42,954 nt of DNA from Pseudomonas fontis. Lineage in GTDB: Bacteria > Pseudomonadota > Gammaproteobacteria > Pseudomonadales > Pseudomonadaceae. Both the position numbers and the translations under genes were made by a program. The notes beneath the pieces are model-generated. The model did no database searches, was not told the origin of the DNA, and saw only the letters and a list, made by a program, of their open reading frames with translations. The stretch is from positions 1-42,954 of the forward strand of contig NZ_JAMDGY010000034.1 in assembly GCF_028656955.1 (NCBI RefSeq), given 5' to 3'. Every line of letters begins with the position of its first letter. Within the stretch, counting starts at the first letter, position 1. Shown here in pieces: positions 6,449-14,911 of the stretch.

Positions 6449-8995
6449 ATGTCTTCCGCTTCCACTCCCCCCCGCACATTGCAGCGCAGCCACCTGGCAC
6501 TCGCCCTGCGCGGTATCTTGTTGGGCAGCATCGCCACCACGCCCGTGGTCAGCTTCAGTGCCCATGCGCAGCAAGCCGCCGTACGCCAATACGACCTGCC
6601 CGCCGGCACCCTGGAAGACTCGTTGAATGCTTTTGCGCAGGCCGCGGGCATCAACCTGCCGCTCGACCCCGCCATGCTGCACGGTAAACGCGCGACCGCC
6701 CTCAAGGGTGAATATGGCGTGCAAGAAGGCCTCAACCTGTTGCTCAGCGGCAGCGGGCTGGCTGCCAACCCCAGCGCGAGCGGCAACTGGCTGCTGTCTG
6801 TTGCGCCCCTGCACATCGGCACGCTGGAGCTCGGTGCGACCACGGTCAGTGGGCAAGGCATGGGCCAGGCGACCGAGAACTCCGGCTCCTACACCAGCGG
6901 CCTGGTGAGCGTCGGCTCGAAGACGCCGGTCAGCCTGAAGGACACCCCGCAAACGGTGTCAATCATCAGCCAGCAGATGATCGAAGACCAGCGCATCACC
7001 ACCCTGCCTGAGGCCATGAAACGCACGCCTGGCATTACCGTGCGCAACAGCAACTACCACACCCAGCAGTTCTTCTCGCGCGGCTTTGCCATCGACAACG
7101 TGCAAATTGACGGCGCCGCGCCCATGGACATCGGCACCGGCCTGGGCACCTTTTACAGCGACCGTCAGTACGACATGGCCACCTACGACCATATCGAGGT
7201 GCTGCGTGGCGCCAGCGGGCTGCTGGGTGGTACCGGTGACCCGGGCGGCATCGTCAATCTGGTGCGCAAGCGCCCACTGGACCAGTACCAGCTCAAACTC
7301 AACACCTCGGCAGGCTCCTGGGACAACTACCGCAGCGAGGTCGACCTGACTGGCCCATTGGCGTTCGACGGCAAGCTGCGCGGGCGCATGGTAGCGGCCT
7401 ACACCGACCGCCAATACTTCATGGACAACCGTAGCACCGAGAAGCCATTGCTCTACGGCATCCTTGAAGCAGACCTGACTGACAACACCCTGCTGACCGT
7501 CGGCGGCAGCTACGACAAGGTCAAGGAAAACGGCACCGGTGACGGCCTGCCGCGCTACAGCACCGGCGGCGACGTAGGCCTGCCGCGCCATACCTGGTAC
7601 ACCACCAACAAGGCCTGGTCCGACAGCTACTCGCGTGAGTGGTTTGCCAAGCTTGACCACGATTTCAATGAAGATTGGAAGCTCAACACTTCCTACACCT
7701 ACTCCTATAACCACTCCACCACCGAAGGCATCATTCCCTACGGCTCGGTGGATGAAACCACCAATAGCGGCCCTTACTGGTGGGGCAGCTACGCGTCGAG
7801 CTGGAGCAAACAGTCGGTCTTCGACGTCAACCTGTCCGGGGGCTTCGACGCCTTCAATCGTCGTCATGAGGTGCTGTTCGGCGCGGACTACCAGAAGGTC
7901 ACCAGCCGTTGGCGTGCGGCCCAGGGCATGCTCGGCAAAGGTGGCCTGATCGACCTGTGGGACCCGCAATCGACCCCGTTGACCAGCGATGCGTCCAACC
8001 ACAAGTTCTTCCGTGATTACTCACCCAACCAGCGTGAGCAATATGGCCTGTACTCGACCCTGCGCCTGCAACTGACAGACCCTCTGAAACTAGTGGTGGG
8101 GGCCCGTGCCCAGCGCTACAAGTTCGAGCAGGCCTACCGCATGCGCCCACAAGCGGGCACTGGACCGTGGGCCGAGCAAGACAGTGTTTCGGATCGCGAA
8201 CCCACCACCCTGGTGCCGTTTGGTGGCCTGATCTACGCATTGAATGATGAATGGTCCACATACGTCAGCTACGCCGAAGTGTTCAAGCCTCAGGCGCAGA
8301 AGTTGAAAGGGCCGCTGGACGCACCTGCCTCCATCGAAGCCATGACCGGCAAAACCTACGAGACGGGGATCAAGGGTGAAGTGCTCGACGGCCGGATGAA
8401 CGTCAGCGCCGCGCTGTTCTACACCACCCGAGAACATCAGGCAGCGAAAGACCCGTCCTACCCTGAAAAGCCGTTCAGCTACAGCAGTTCGTGTTGCTAC
8501 CTGGCCCAGGACAAGATCGTCAGCAAAGGCCTCGACCTGGAAGCGACCGGCGAGATTACCCCCGGCTGGGAAGTGCAGGCCGGCTACACCTACAACCAGG
8601 TTCACAACGACACGGCCGAAACGCTCTACAGCACCGTGACGCCAAAGCACCTGCTCAAGCTCTGGAGCCTGTATACCTTGCCTGGCCGGTTGTCTGACTG
8701 GCGGGTTGGCGCCGGTGTGACCGCGCAAAGTGCAACGTTCGTGGAAGGCCAGGCCTACCGTTTCGACAGCATTGGCGAACCGATTGACGCCCAACCCTAC
8801 AAGTTCAGCCAAGCCGGCTACGCCGTGTACGACGCCATGGCAGAGTACACAGTGGATGAAAACTGGTCGGTAGCGCTCAACGGCAACAACCTGTTCGACC
8901 GCAAGTACTACGCCAGTGTGGGCACTTCGGAGTACGGCAACTACTACGGCGAGCCCCGTAACTTCACCATTACCCTGCGCGGCACCTTCAAATAG
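6449..8995 (+). CDS. TonB-dependent siderophore receptor (transducer type)
   Basis: This 848-residue outer-membrane receptor would import a ferric siderophore using TonB energy. I start it at 6449, where AAGGAG lies 9 nt upstream and a signal peptide follows (cut near FSAHAQQA). An N-terminal signalling (STN) domain comes next (about residues 45-110, YDLPAGTLEDSLNAFAQAAG). This domain marks receptors that signal through FecR. Then come a TonB-box-like LELGATTVSG, the plug (DTPQTVSIISQQMIEDQR to GGIVNLVRKRP) and a beta-barrel ending NFTITLRGTFK. The last residue is Lys rather than the usual aromatic. It closes the sigma-FecR-receptor signalling set. The ligand cannot be named; pyoverdine- or ferrioxamine-type xenosiderophores are the usual cargo of this family. 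No siderophore synthesis genes are nearby. Confidence 0.92.
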   Translation: MSSASTPPRTLQRSHLALALRGILLGSIATTPVVSFSAHAQQAAVRQYDLPAGTLEDSLNAFAQAAGINLPLDPAMLHGKRATALKGEYGVQEGLNLLLSGSGLAANPSASGNWLLSVAPLHIGTLELGATTVSGQGMGQATENSGSYTSGLVSVGSKTPVSLKDTPQTVSIISQQMIEDQRITTLPEAMKRTPGITVRNSNYHTQQFFSRGFAIDNVQIDGAAPMDIGTGLGTFYSDRQYDMATYDHIEVLRGASGLLGGTGDPGGIVNLVRKRPLDQYQLKLNTSAGSWDNYRSEVDLTGPLAFDGKLRGRMVAAYTDRQYFMDNRSTEKPLLYGILEADLTDNTLLTVGGSYDKVKENGTGDGLPRYSTGGDVGLPRHTWYTTNKAWSDSYSREWFAKLDHDFNEDWKLNTSYTYSYNHSTTEGIIPYGSVDETTNSGPYWWGSYASSWSKQSVFDVNLSGGFDAFNRRHEVLFGADYQKVTSRWRAAQGMLGKGGLIDLWDPQSTPLTSDASNHKFFRDYSPNQREQYGLYSTLRLQLTDPLKLVVGARAQRYKFEQAYRMRPQAGTGPWAEQDSVSDREPTTLVPFGGLIYALNDEWSTYVSYAEVFKPQAQKLKGPLDAPASIEAMTGKTYETGIKGEVLDGRMNVSAALFYTTREHQAAKDPSYPEKPFSYSSSCCYLAQDKIVSKGLDLEATGEITPGWEVQAGYTYNQVHNDTAETLYSTVTPKHLLKLWSLYTLPGRLSDWRVGAGVTAQSATFVEGQAYRFDSIGEPIDAQPYKFSQAGYAVYDAMAEYTVDENWSVALNGNNLFDRKYYASVGTSEYGNYYGEPRNFTITLRGTFK

Positions 8996-9083
8996 GCACC
9001 CCGCCCCTCTGTGGGATGGGCCGCAGCGGCCCCACTTGGCAAGCCCAGCGGCTACAAAAAATGGGGACGACAGTTGGGCACAA

Positions 9084-9117
9084 AAAAGCCCCGTCAAATC
9101 ACTTTGACGGGGCTTTT
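9084..9117. terminator. Bidirectional terminator, receptor / mqo
   Basis: A perfect 15-bp stem (AAAAGCCCCGTCAAA / TTTGACGGGGCTTTT) with a TCAC loop sits between the convergent receptor and mqo genes. It has A and T tracts on both sides, so it can work in both directions. Confidence 0.95.
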
Positions 9118-9132
9118 GTCTGACCGGGGGCT

Positions 9133-10767
9133 TTACAGCGCCATGTCAGAAACCGGCTTGTTGTCCTTTGCAGGCGCAGCAGCTGGCTGTGGAGCGACAG
9201 TCTTGTTGATCATCGGCGGCGGGGTCAGCTGCAGGGTTTGTGCAGTGTTTACCCACTCCTGATACGCCTTCTCAGGCGAATCGTTCAGCTTGGTGCCGTA
9301 GCTTGGGATGATCTCGTGCAGCTTCGCTTGCCACTCTGGGGTAGCAACCTTGTCCTTGAAGACCTTCTCCAGCACGCTCAGCATGATCGGCGCGGCAGTC
9401 GAAGCACCTGGCGATGCACCCAGCAGGCCGGCAATGCTGCCGTCCTTGGAGGTGACGATCTCGGTGCCCAGCTTCAGCACGCCGCCGTGCTCGGCATCAC
9501 GCTTGATGATCTGCACGCGCTGACCGGCTTGCCACAGGCGCCAGTCTTCCTTCTTCGCGTGAGGGTAGTATTCCTTCAGCGCGGCGAAGCGGTCGTCGTC
9601 AGACATCATCAGCTGGCTGCCCAGGTAGGTCACCAGCGAGAACTGATCAACACCCACCTTGAACATCGACCACGCGTTGTGGGTGGTGGTCGAGGTCAGC
9701 AGGTCAAACAGCGAGCCGTTCTTCAGGAACTTGGTGGAGAAGGTCGCGAATGGCCCGAACAGGATCACGCGCTTGCCGTCCAGCACGCGGGTGTCCAGGT
9801 GCGGTACCGACATCGGTGGCGCGCCGGTCGAAGCAATGCCGTAGGCCTTGGCCATGTGCTGCATGGCAATGGTCGGGTTCTCGGCCACCAGGAACGAGCC
9901 GCCTACCGGGAAGCCTGCGTATTCGTTGGCTTCCGGGATGCCGGACTTCTGCAGCAGGTGCAGCGCACCGCCGCCCGCGCCGATGAAGACGAACTTGGCA
10001 TCGGTGGTGGTTTGCGTACCGTCTTTCAGGTTCTTGTAGGTGACGTGCCAGCCGCCATCCTTGTTGCGGGTGATTTCCTGTACTTCGCTCGACAGCTTCA
10101 AGGTGAAGTTCGGCTTGGTTTGCAGGTTGCCCACGAACTGGCGGGTGATCTCGCCGAAGTTCACGTCGGTGCCCAGCGAGGTCCAGGTAGCGGCCAGCTT
10201 CTGATTCGGGTCACGCCCTTCCATCATCAGCGGGACCCACTTCTTGATCTGCTCGTGGTCTTCGGAGTATTCCATGCCGCTGAACAGCGGGCTGGTTTGC
10301 AGCGCTTCGTAGCGGGCCTTGAGGAACTTGATGTTGTCATCGCCCCACATGAAGCTCATGTGCGGGGTGGAGTTGATGAACGACTGTGGGTTCTTCAGCA
10401 CGCCCTGCTTGACCTGCCAGGACCAGAACTGACGCGAGATCTGGAACGACTCGTTGATCTCGATGGCCTTGGTGATGTCGATCTTGCCGTCTTTGTACGG
10501 CGTGTAGTTCGACTCGGCCAGTGCGGAGTGACCGGTACCGGCGTTGTTCCAGCCGTTGGAGCTTTCTTCGGCGACGCCGTCGAGGCGCTCGACCATTTCC
10601 ATCGACCAGCCCGGCTCCAGCTCGTTCAGCCAGACACCCAGGGTCGAACTCATGATGCCGCCACCGATCAGGAGCACATCGACTTGCTTTGTATCTGCTG
10701 CATGCACAGGCATGATCCCGGCGGTCATGGCCATGACCAGCAGGGACTTGTTAATTTTCTTCAACAT
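9133..10767 (-). CDS. mqo: Malate:quinone oxidoreductase (Mqo)
   Basis: Mqo oxidises malate to oxaloacetate and passes the electrons through FAD to the quinone pool at the inner membrane. It is the membrane-linked alternative to NAD malate dehydrogenase. The protein matches the long E. coli-type Mqo over its whole length. It has a hydrophobic leader ([20 protein letters not shown]), the FAD motif [13 protein letters not shown], then [33 protein letters not shown] and [14 protein letters not shown]. The C-terminus is a Pro/Ala-rich tail. I prefer the ATG at 10767, preceded by GGGTGA. The ATG at 10779 adds four residues. The gene stands alone and ends at a bidirectional terminator. Pseudomonads often carry several mqo copies; which one this is cannot be told. 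Confidence 0.94.
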   Translation of the reverse strand: MLKKINKSLLVMAMTAGIMPVHAADTKQVDVLLIGGGIMSSTLGVWLNELEPGWSMEMVERLDGVAEESSNGWNNAGTGHSALAESNYTPYKDGKIDITKAIEINESFQISRQFWSWQVKQGVLKNPQSFINSTPHMSFMWGDDNIKFLKARYEALQTSPLFSGMEYSEDHEQIKKWVPLMMEGRDPNQKLAATWTSLGTDVNFGEITRQFVGNLQTKPNFTLKLSSEVQEITRNKDGGWHVTYKNLKDGTQTTTDAKFVFIGAGGGALHLLQKSGIPEANEYAGFPVGGSFLVAENPTIAMQHMAKAYGIASTGAPPMSVPHLDTRVLDGKRVILFGPFATFSTKFLKNGSLFDLLTSTTTHNAWSMFKVGVDQFSLVTYLGSQLMMSDDDRFAALKEYYPHAKKEDWRLWQAGQRVQIIKRDAEHGGVLKLGTEIVTSKDGSIAGLLGASPGASTAAPIMLSVLEKVFKDKVATPEWQAKLHEIIPSYGTKLNDSPEKAYQEWVNTAQTLQLTPPPMINKTVAPQPAAAPAKDNKPVSDMAL

Positions 10768-10779
10768 TCGGTCACCCAT

Positions 10780-11382
10780 ATGAAAAACGTCTTCCGCCCG
10801 CCGCTCTAGTCATGAGGAGGCCTGCGCAGGGGCAGGCCAATGGCGCTCTCAATCCATAGGACTGAAGGAGGGGGATCTATAAGGCCGTGACGCCTCTGAC
10901 CTTTATTTATTTCCCTACTGCGCTGACTTCTTGTTCATATTGGTTTCAGCTGGCTTGAAGGGTACGAGGTAGCCACGCTGCTTCAGGCATAAGCGTAGGC
11001 TCTCGTGGTACAACCGGCGCATTGTAAGCGGAAATATCCTCAATTCCTTGGGAAAAAACGATTTAGCCGGGGATTTTCTGTAACGAGATTGGCTGATTTG
11101 CCATTACAGCTTGCCTATATGGCCACAACGGTAGTGGCGCTGCTCTCTGTGGGAGCTGGCCTTGCCAGCGATTGGCCGGGGGCCATGGGTCGATTTCACG
11201 GGCCCCATCGCCGGCAAGGCCGGCTCCCACAGGGGAAGATATCGCCGGCGTTTAAACCGGATGTTGAAGGCAAGTGTGGATATTTCTGCTGGCGGAGACA
11301 GTTGCCTACGAAATACCCTACGCGGTCTGTCATTCATGGATGGCTTACCCTGGGCTTCCGACCAGATACGCTCCCCCTGTCG
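10780..11382. other. Intergenic stretch without a recognisable gene
   Basis: This ~600 bp holds the mqo upstream region, including a GC hairpin at 10818-10839 (GGCCTGC...GCAGGCC) in the likely mqo 5' leader. It also holds the REP pair at 11147-11232. Open frames crossing it lack ribosome-binding sites and family resemblance. Nothing else was recognised. Confidence 0.5.
11147..11232. repeat. REP pair in inverted orientation
   Basis: CTGTGGGAGCTGGCCTTGCC at the left and GGCAAGGCCGGCTCCCACAG at the right are inverted copies of the P. putida-type REP core separated by about 45 bp. The left copy has one change in each half of its inner stem (CTGGC...GCCAG), keeping it paired. Confidence 0.85.
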
Positions 11383-11570
11383 CCGAAAACTCGGTGATCG
11401 GGTGTGGTAACCCGGGGTACGGTAAAAAACAGCTGACTGTTGTTATGGCGGCTGTGCGCGGGAGGCCTTCGGGTCTGCCGGTGTTCCTGTGCCCCGGTTT
11501 ACCACCCCGCGTACAGCTGCCACCCAATCGTGTGGTAACGAGCGGACGCAGCTTCATCTCACAGGATAAG
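11383..11570 (+). ncRNA. Putative structured leader RNA of the DUF3077/DUF6124-like gene
   Basis: This ~190-nt region is packed with complementary segments. Stem A pairs 11404-11417 with 11492-11505 (13 of 14 bp). Stem B pairs 11447-11462 with 11506-11521 (16 bp, two G-U). A and B interleave in the order A-B-A'-B', which is a pseudoknot with A' and B' adjacent. A hairpin capped by C(UUCG)G is at 11463-11476. Small hairpins occur at 11383-11394 and 11428-11441. Competing partners exist: 11532-11538 repeats part of A (GTGGTAA), and 11429-11435 can take B's partner role. The region ends at the AGGATAAG ribosome-binding site of the small gene. The paired segments are seen directly. That it is a functional RNA is inference. 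Confidence 0.5.
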
Positions 11571-11576
11571 TTCGCC

Positions 11577-11894
11577 ATGAAGAAAATCGTCCCCGATCCC
11601 CCGCTCGACGCCAACTGCGCCACGGCTGCCATGATTTTTGGCAGTTGCCAGGCCGGTCACCATCCGTTGTTCTCCGTGTGCGCGGGCATTGCCGCCCACG
11701 ATGTGCTGGTGCACGTATCGCTGTACCTGCGCTGCGCCTACGACACCGCGCACAAATCCTTCGACGGTATCGATGCCGACAACAAGGGCTTCCTCTGGTC
11801 GACAATGCACTCGGTCGAAATGGCCAAGGGCCTGGTCGATGCACTGCTCGATGGCATTGAAGAACGCGGAATAAGCAAAGCCGCCGCCAGCTAG
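11577..11894 (+). CDS. DUF3077/DUF6124-like small protein
   Basis: This is a 105-residue protein of unknown function. It begins MKKIVPDPPLDANCATAA, and its core HPLFSVCAGIAAHDVLVHVSLYLRCAYDTAH resembles a Pseudomonas small-protein family (annotated, as I recall, as DUF3077 or DUF6124). A predicted helix follows (TMHSVEMAKGLVDALLDGI). There is no signal peptide or membrane segment, so it is probably cytosolic. I chose the ATG at 11577 because AGGATAAG lies 6-7 nt upstream and the family proteins begin in this way. The longer in-frame opening from 11274 would run through the structured leader and is unlikely. The gene is alone, flanked by the leader RNA and a REP hairpin. It is unusually Cys-rich for its size (C14, C24, C34, C53). 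Confidence 0.75.
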   Translation: MKKIVPDPPLDANCATAAMIFGSCQAGHHPLFSVCAGIAAHDVLVHVSLYLRCAYDTAHKSFDGIDADNKGFLWSTMHSVEMAKGLVDALLDGIEERGISKAAAS

Positions 11895-11906
11895 CCAAGC
11901 ACAACC

Positions 11907-11937
11907 CTGTAGGAGCCGGCGTTGCCGGCGCCTACAG
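11907..11937. repeat. REP-like palindrome
   Basis: CTGTAGG...CCTACAG flanks AGCCGGCGTTGCCGGCG, a single-unit variant of the REP core. It lies 12 nt past the stop of the small gene and 13 nt before the end of the convergent brnA, where it may help separate the two transcripts. Confidence 0.7.
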
Positions 11938-11950
11938 TGAGTGGTGAGCT

Positions 11951-12199
11951 CTAGCCCTGATGCGCCTGCATGTAATGGCGCAGCAGCTGGTTGATCCGCG
12001 TCTGGTAACCCGCACCCTGGCTTTTGAACCACTCCAGCACGTCGGCATCAAGGCGGATGGTCACCGTTTGCTTCACTGGCACACGCAGCTCGGCGCGCCG
12101 GAAGAAATCTTCGCCAAGCTCGGGGATATCGCTGGTATCAATGGCCTGGTCATCTTGCTTGGCCAGGCGTTCCCAATCAGTTTTCGATGGTTTCGACAT
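11951..12199 (-). CDS. brnA: BrnA-type antitoxin
   Basis: This 82-residue antitoxin would neutralise BrnT and repress the operon. The N-terminal half is polar and acidic (WERLAKQDDQAIDTSDIPELGEDFF), as expected for the toxin-binding arm. The C-terminal half (VKQTVTIRLDADVLEWFKSQGAGYQTR, then INQLLRHYM) has the ribbon-helix-helix pattern that binds DNA. The start overlaps the end of the toxin gene by 23 nt, and the toxin-first gene order is normal for BrnT-BrnA. A 20-bp perfect palindrome ahead of the toxin gene is the likely operator. Confidence 0.88.
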   Translation of the reverse strand: MSKPSKTDWERLAKQDDQAIDTSDIPELGEDFFRRAELRVPVKQTVTIRLDADVLEWFKSQGAGYQTRINQLLRHYMQAHQG

Positions 12200-12455
12200 A
12201 GTGTTTGCCCTCCTGTCGGGTGGCTTTGCGGGCAGAAATGATACGAATCACATCGCCCCGTCGTTCCGTGTAAACGACAACGCCAATCACTGACCTGATC
12301 CGCCCGATGCTGATCCAGCGTTCTTCGTCATAGTCCCGGCGATGATCACGCAAGACCAGTGTCGGATGCTGGAAAAGCTCAGGTACGTCATTGAAATCGA
12401 TGCCGTGCTTGTGAATGTTGACCCGGTTCTTGGCCTCATCCCATTCAAAATACAT
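12177..12455 (-). CDS. brnT: BrnT-type toxin (RelE-like ribonuclease fold)
   Basis: This 92-residue BrnT family protein is a ribonuclease toxin that arrests translation under stress. The family signature is clear: FEWDEAKNRVNIHKHGIDF at the start, then RDYDEERWISIGRI, VVVYTERRGDVIRIISARKAT and a C-terminal Tyr (HYVETIEN). I chose the ATG at 12455 (MYFEWDEAK), preceded by AAGGA. The in-frame extension to 12515 would read through the palindrome and has no family match. It is the first gene of the brnT-brnA unit. Confidence 0.9.
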   Translation of the reverse strand: MYFEWDEAKNRVNIHKHGIDFNDVPELFQHPTLVLRDHRRDYDEERWISIGRIRSVIGVVVYTERRGDVIRIISARKATRQEGKHYVETIEN

Positions 12456-12467
12456 GGGGTCGTCCTT

Positions 12468-12487
12468 GTATTTACATATGTAAATAC
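12468..12487. promoter_or_regulatory. Perfect 20-bp palindrome, brnTA operator
   Basis: GTATTTACATATGTAAATAC is a perfect, AT-rich palindrome in GC-rich DNA. It lies 12 bp upstream of the brnT start codon. Its position just ahead of the AAGGA and its TACATA/TATGTA core suit an autoregulatory operator overlapping the promoter, as known for BrnA-BrnT systems. Confidence 0.7.
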
Positions 12488-12586
12488 ACCATAGCTGGTG
12501 GAACGGCAAGGACAAGCTTGATTGGCCGGGTATTCGTTACAAACGGCTTCGGTGCCAGGCCGGCCCACAGTTCTGCGCATGACACT

Positions 12587-12680
12587 GTAGCCGCTGCCGT
12601 CAGGCTGCGCTGGAGCCTGCCAGGGCTCCCGAAAGCGGCGCCTGCGTTGCAGGCGAGCGCAGCCTGACGGCAGCGGCTAC
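12587..12680. repeat. 94-bp inverted-repeat element, copy 1
   Basis: The outer arms GTAGCCGCTGCCGTCAGGCT and its complement pair over about 25 bp. Inside are two smaller hairpins, GGAGCC...GGGCTCC and CGCCTGC...GCAGGCG, so a three-way junction is possible. A near-identical copy in opposite orientation is at 35339-35432, also exactly 94 bp. It starts 6 bp beyond the stop of the second TonB receptor and may act as its terminator. Confidence 0.85.
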
Positions 12681-12685
12681 AAGGC

Positions 12686-14692
12686 TTAGAAGGTCACCTT
12701 GACCCCTGCATACACCGTACGCCCAGGCCCCGGTTCGTAGTACCGACTGCTACCGTCGTTGATCCGCAGGTTGTCGTAGTAGCGACGGTCAGTCAGGTTA
12801 TCCAGGCCCACGTACGGCTCCAGCACCTGGTCCTGCAACTTGAAACGCTTGCCCAGGCGCACGTTGAACAACGCCACCCCCGCCACCCGCGCGGTGTTGG
12901 CGTTGTCGGCGTACTGCGGGCCATAAGCGTTCATGTTCAGCCGCGCATAGAAGTCATCCGCCTCATACGCCACCTCACTGAACAAGGTCTGCCGCGGGAT
13001 GCCCGGCAAGCGCTTGTCGTCATACGGGTCGAACCGCGTGTAGCGGTAATCACTGAAGCTATAGGCCATCGACAAACGCCAGTGCTCGACCGGCGTGTAG
13101 TCCGCGCTCAGCTCCACCCCGTCACGCTGCGAGCGACCGGCATTGCGGTAGTAGGTCGGCCCGCTGCCGCCCACGGTGTAGGGCACCAGTTCGTCCTGCA
13201 GCAGAATGCTGTAGGCCACCGCCTCCCAACGCAGGTTGTCCCACTCACCCTTCAGGCCCAGCTCGCGGTTCAGCGCCTTGGCAGGCTCCAACCCCGAATT
13301 GAAGCCACCCCCGGTCGGGCTGGTCAGCTCATTGAGCGTCGGCGTTTCGAACGAAGTGGCCACCCGCGCATACGCCAGGTAGTGCTCATTGATCCGATAA
13401 CTCAAGCCGACGCTGTAGTTCCAGTCTTCAAACCGCTGCACATCGGAGTCATCACCGTTGCCCAGAAAACGATCATCCACCGACTGGCGGATCGTGTCGT
13501 AACGCCCACCCAACGTCAGCTGCCAGCGCTCACTCAGGTCGATGCTGTCTTGCAGGTACAACCCGACACTGCCGGCCTTTTCCCGTTGGCGCAGGGTCAG
13601 CGCGCCGGTGCCGCCACCGACCAGATTGTTGTGCCGCTCGCGGTCATCGCGCTGCTGCTCGATATCGACCCCGGTGGTCAGCACGTTGCCCAGCCCGAAC
13701 CACTCGGCACGGTGGGTGAACTGCGCGCCAGCGCCCGCGAACAACCGCCCATAGGAAGTCTGCCCACCGGCGCTGTAAGGCAGCCGATTGCCAAACTCGC
13801 GGTGCCCCAGCCAACTGCGCAGCTGATAGCTGTTCGCCGCGTCCAGGTCTGCCGTCCAGTTCACCGCCAGGCGCTGCTGGGTGATGGTCTCGTCGGAATT
13901 GAATTTCAGGCTTTCCGGCCGCGCCTGGCCACGGTCGGCGCGCACCTGTTGCAGGTTCAGCGCGCCCGGATCTTCCCAGCGGTTGTCCAGCGCCTGGAAG
14001 GTCACGCCCAGTTGCCCGTTGTCACCCTGCCAACGCACCTTGCCGGTCAGGTTGCGTGCCTCGGAGGTCGAGTGCTCGCGGTAGCCGTCCATGTTGGTGA
14101 CGTTGAGCGCCAGCAAGCCGCCGACATTGCCGGAGGTGCCGCTGGTTTCTGCGCGCAGGCGTTGGTAGCCGTACTCGCCACCACTGACATCAATCGTCGA
14201 CGTCGGGGTCAGCGACGGCTCGCGGGTCTGGATCGCCAGCACCCCACCAGCGCCATTGCCATACAAGGTCGAGGCGGAGCCGCGAATGACTTCGACACGC
14301 TCCACCAGGCCGAGGTCGACGCCGTCCATTTCGGTCTGGCCGTCAGGCATGGTCAGCGGCACGCCATCGACCATCACGCGAATACCGCGCATGCCGAAGC
14401 TGGAACGCGCACCGAAACCGCGAATCGACAGGCGCATGCCCTGGGCCATGTTGTAGCGGCTCTGCGACACGGTGCCCGGCACGGCGCTGAGCAGGCCGTC
14501 GAGGGTTAGCAACTGTTCGCCGGGCTTGTCGGCAACGCTCACCGAGCTGATGGCGGCCGGGGTTTCCAGCCAGGTCGAGGTGACCCGCGTGGAGGTCACC
14601 TCCAGGGGGGCCAGGTCAATGCTGTCGGCGGCACTCGCGGTGCCGGCACTCAACAGTAAAACGGTAACGACGGATCGCCGCCTCGAAAACAT
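12686..14692 (-). CDS. TonB-dependent outer-membrane receptor
   Basis: This 668-residue receptor has a signal peptide (MFSRRRSVVTVLLLSAGTASA) but no STN signalling domain, so it is a plain importer and not a transducer. The TonB-box-like segment is LAPLEVTST. The plug contains MRLSIRGFGARSSFGMRGIR, VMVDGVPLTMPDGQTEMD and LVERVEVIRGSASTLYGNGAGG. The barrel ends in an aromatic residue (VYAGVKVTF), as normal. Plug features resemble the FecA/PfeA-type group, but the substrate cannot be told. The gene is divergent from the transglutaminase-like gene, with 219 bp between the starts. No obvious Fur box was seen there. Confidence 0.88.
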   Translation of the reverse strand: MFSRRRSVVTVLLLSAGTASAADSIDLAPLEVTSTRVTSTWLETPAAISSVSVADKPGEQLLTLDGLLSAVPGTVSQSRYNMAQGMRLSIRGFGARSSFGMRGIRVMVDGVPLTMPDGQTEMDGVDLGLVERVEVIRGSASTLYGNGAGGVLAIQTREPSLTPTSTIDVSGGEYGYQRLRAETSGTSGNVGGLLALNVTNMDGYREHSTSEARNLTGKVRWQGDNGQLGVTFQALDNRWEDPGALNLQQVRADRGQARPESLKFNSDETITQQRLAVNWTADLDAANSYQLRSWLGHREFGNRLPYSAGGQTSYGRLFAGAGAQFTHRAEWFGLGNVLTTGVDIEQQRDDRERHNNLVGGGTGALTLRQREKAGSVGLYLQDSIDLSERWQLTLGGRYDTIRQSVDDRFLGNGDDSDVQRFEDWNYSVGLSYRINEHYLAYARVATSFETPTLNELTSPTGGGFNSGLEPAKALNRELGLKGEWDNLRWEAVAYSILLQDELVPYTVGGSGPTYYRNAGRSQRDGVELSADYTPVEHWRLSMAYSFSDYRYTRFDPYDDKRLPGIPRQTLFSEVAYEADDFYARLNMNAYGPQYADNANTARVAGVALFNVRLGKRFKLQDQVLEPYVGLDNLTDRRYYDNLRINDGSSRYYEPGPGRTVYAGVKVTF

Positions 14693-14911
14693 GCAAACTC
14701 CTTGGTCGTGGCTGCGCCGAAAACGAGTGTGGAAGACTCCCCCACTGCGCAGCGAGTCACGAAAAACGGCAGATTGTGTTGCGCAGTATTTCCTCGATAC
14801 CCCAACGTTCTAAATTGCCTCAGCAAGCCTGCGTTCAACAAGGCAGAATGCCGCGCACTTTCTCGTGCTTTGGTACGAAAAAGTCGGATCAATAGTAGAA
14901 AAAGGAATTTT

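Noticed and set aside
9238..10809. 523-residue plus-strand frame opposite mqo
   Set aside because: Shadow frame; the minus strand matches Mqo over its full length.
11274..11576. N-terminal extension of the DUF3077/DUF6124-like protein
   Set aside because: The in-frame extension crosses the structured leader, lacks a ribosome site, and the family proteins begin at the ATG at 11577.
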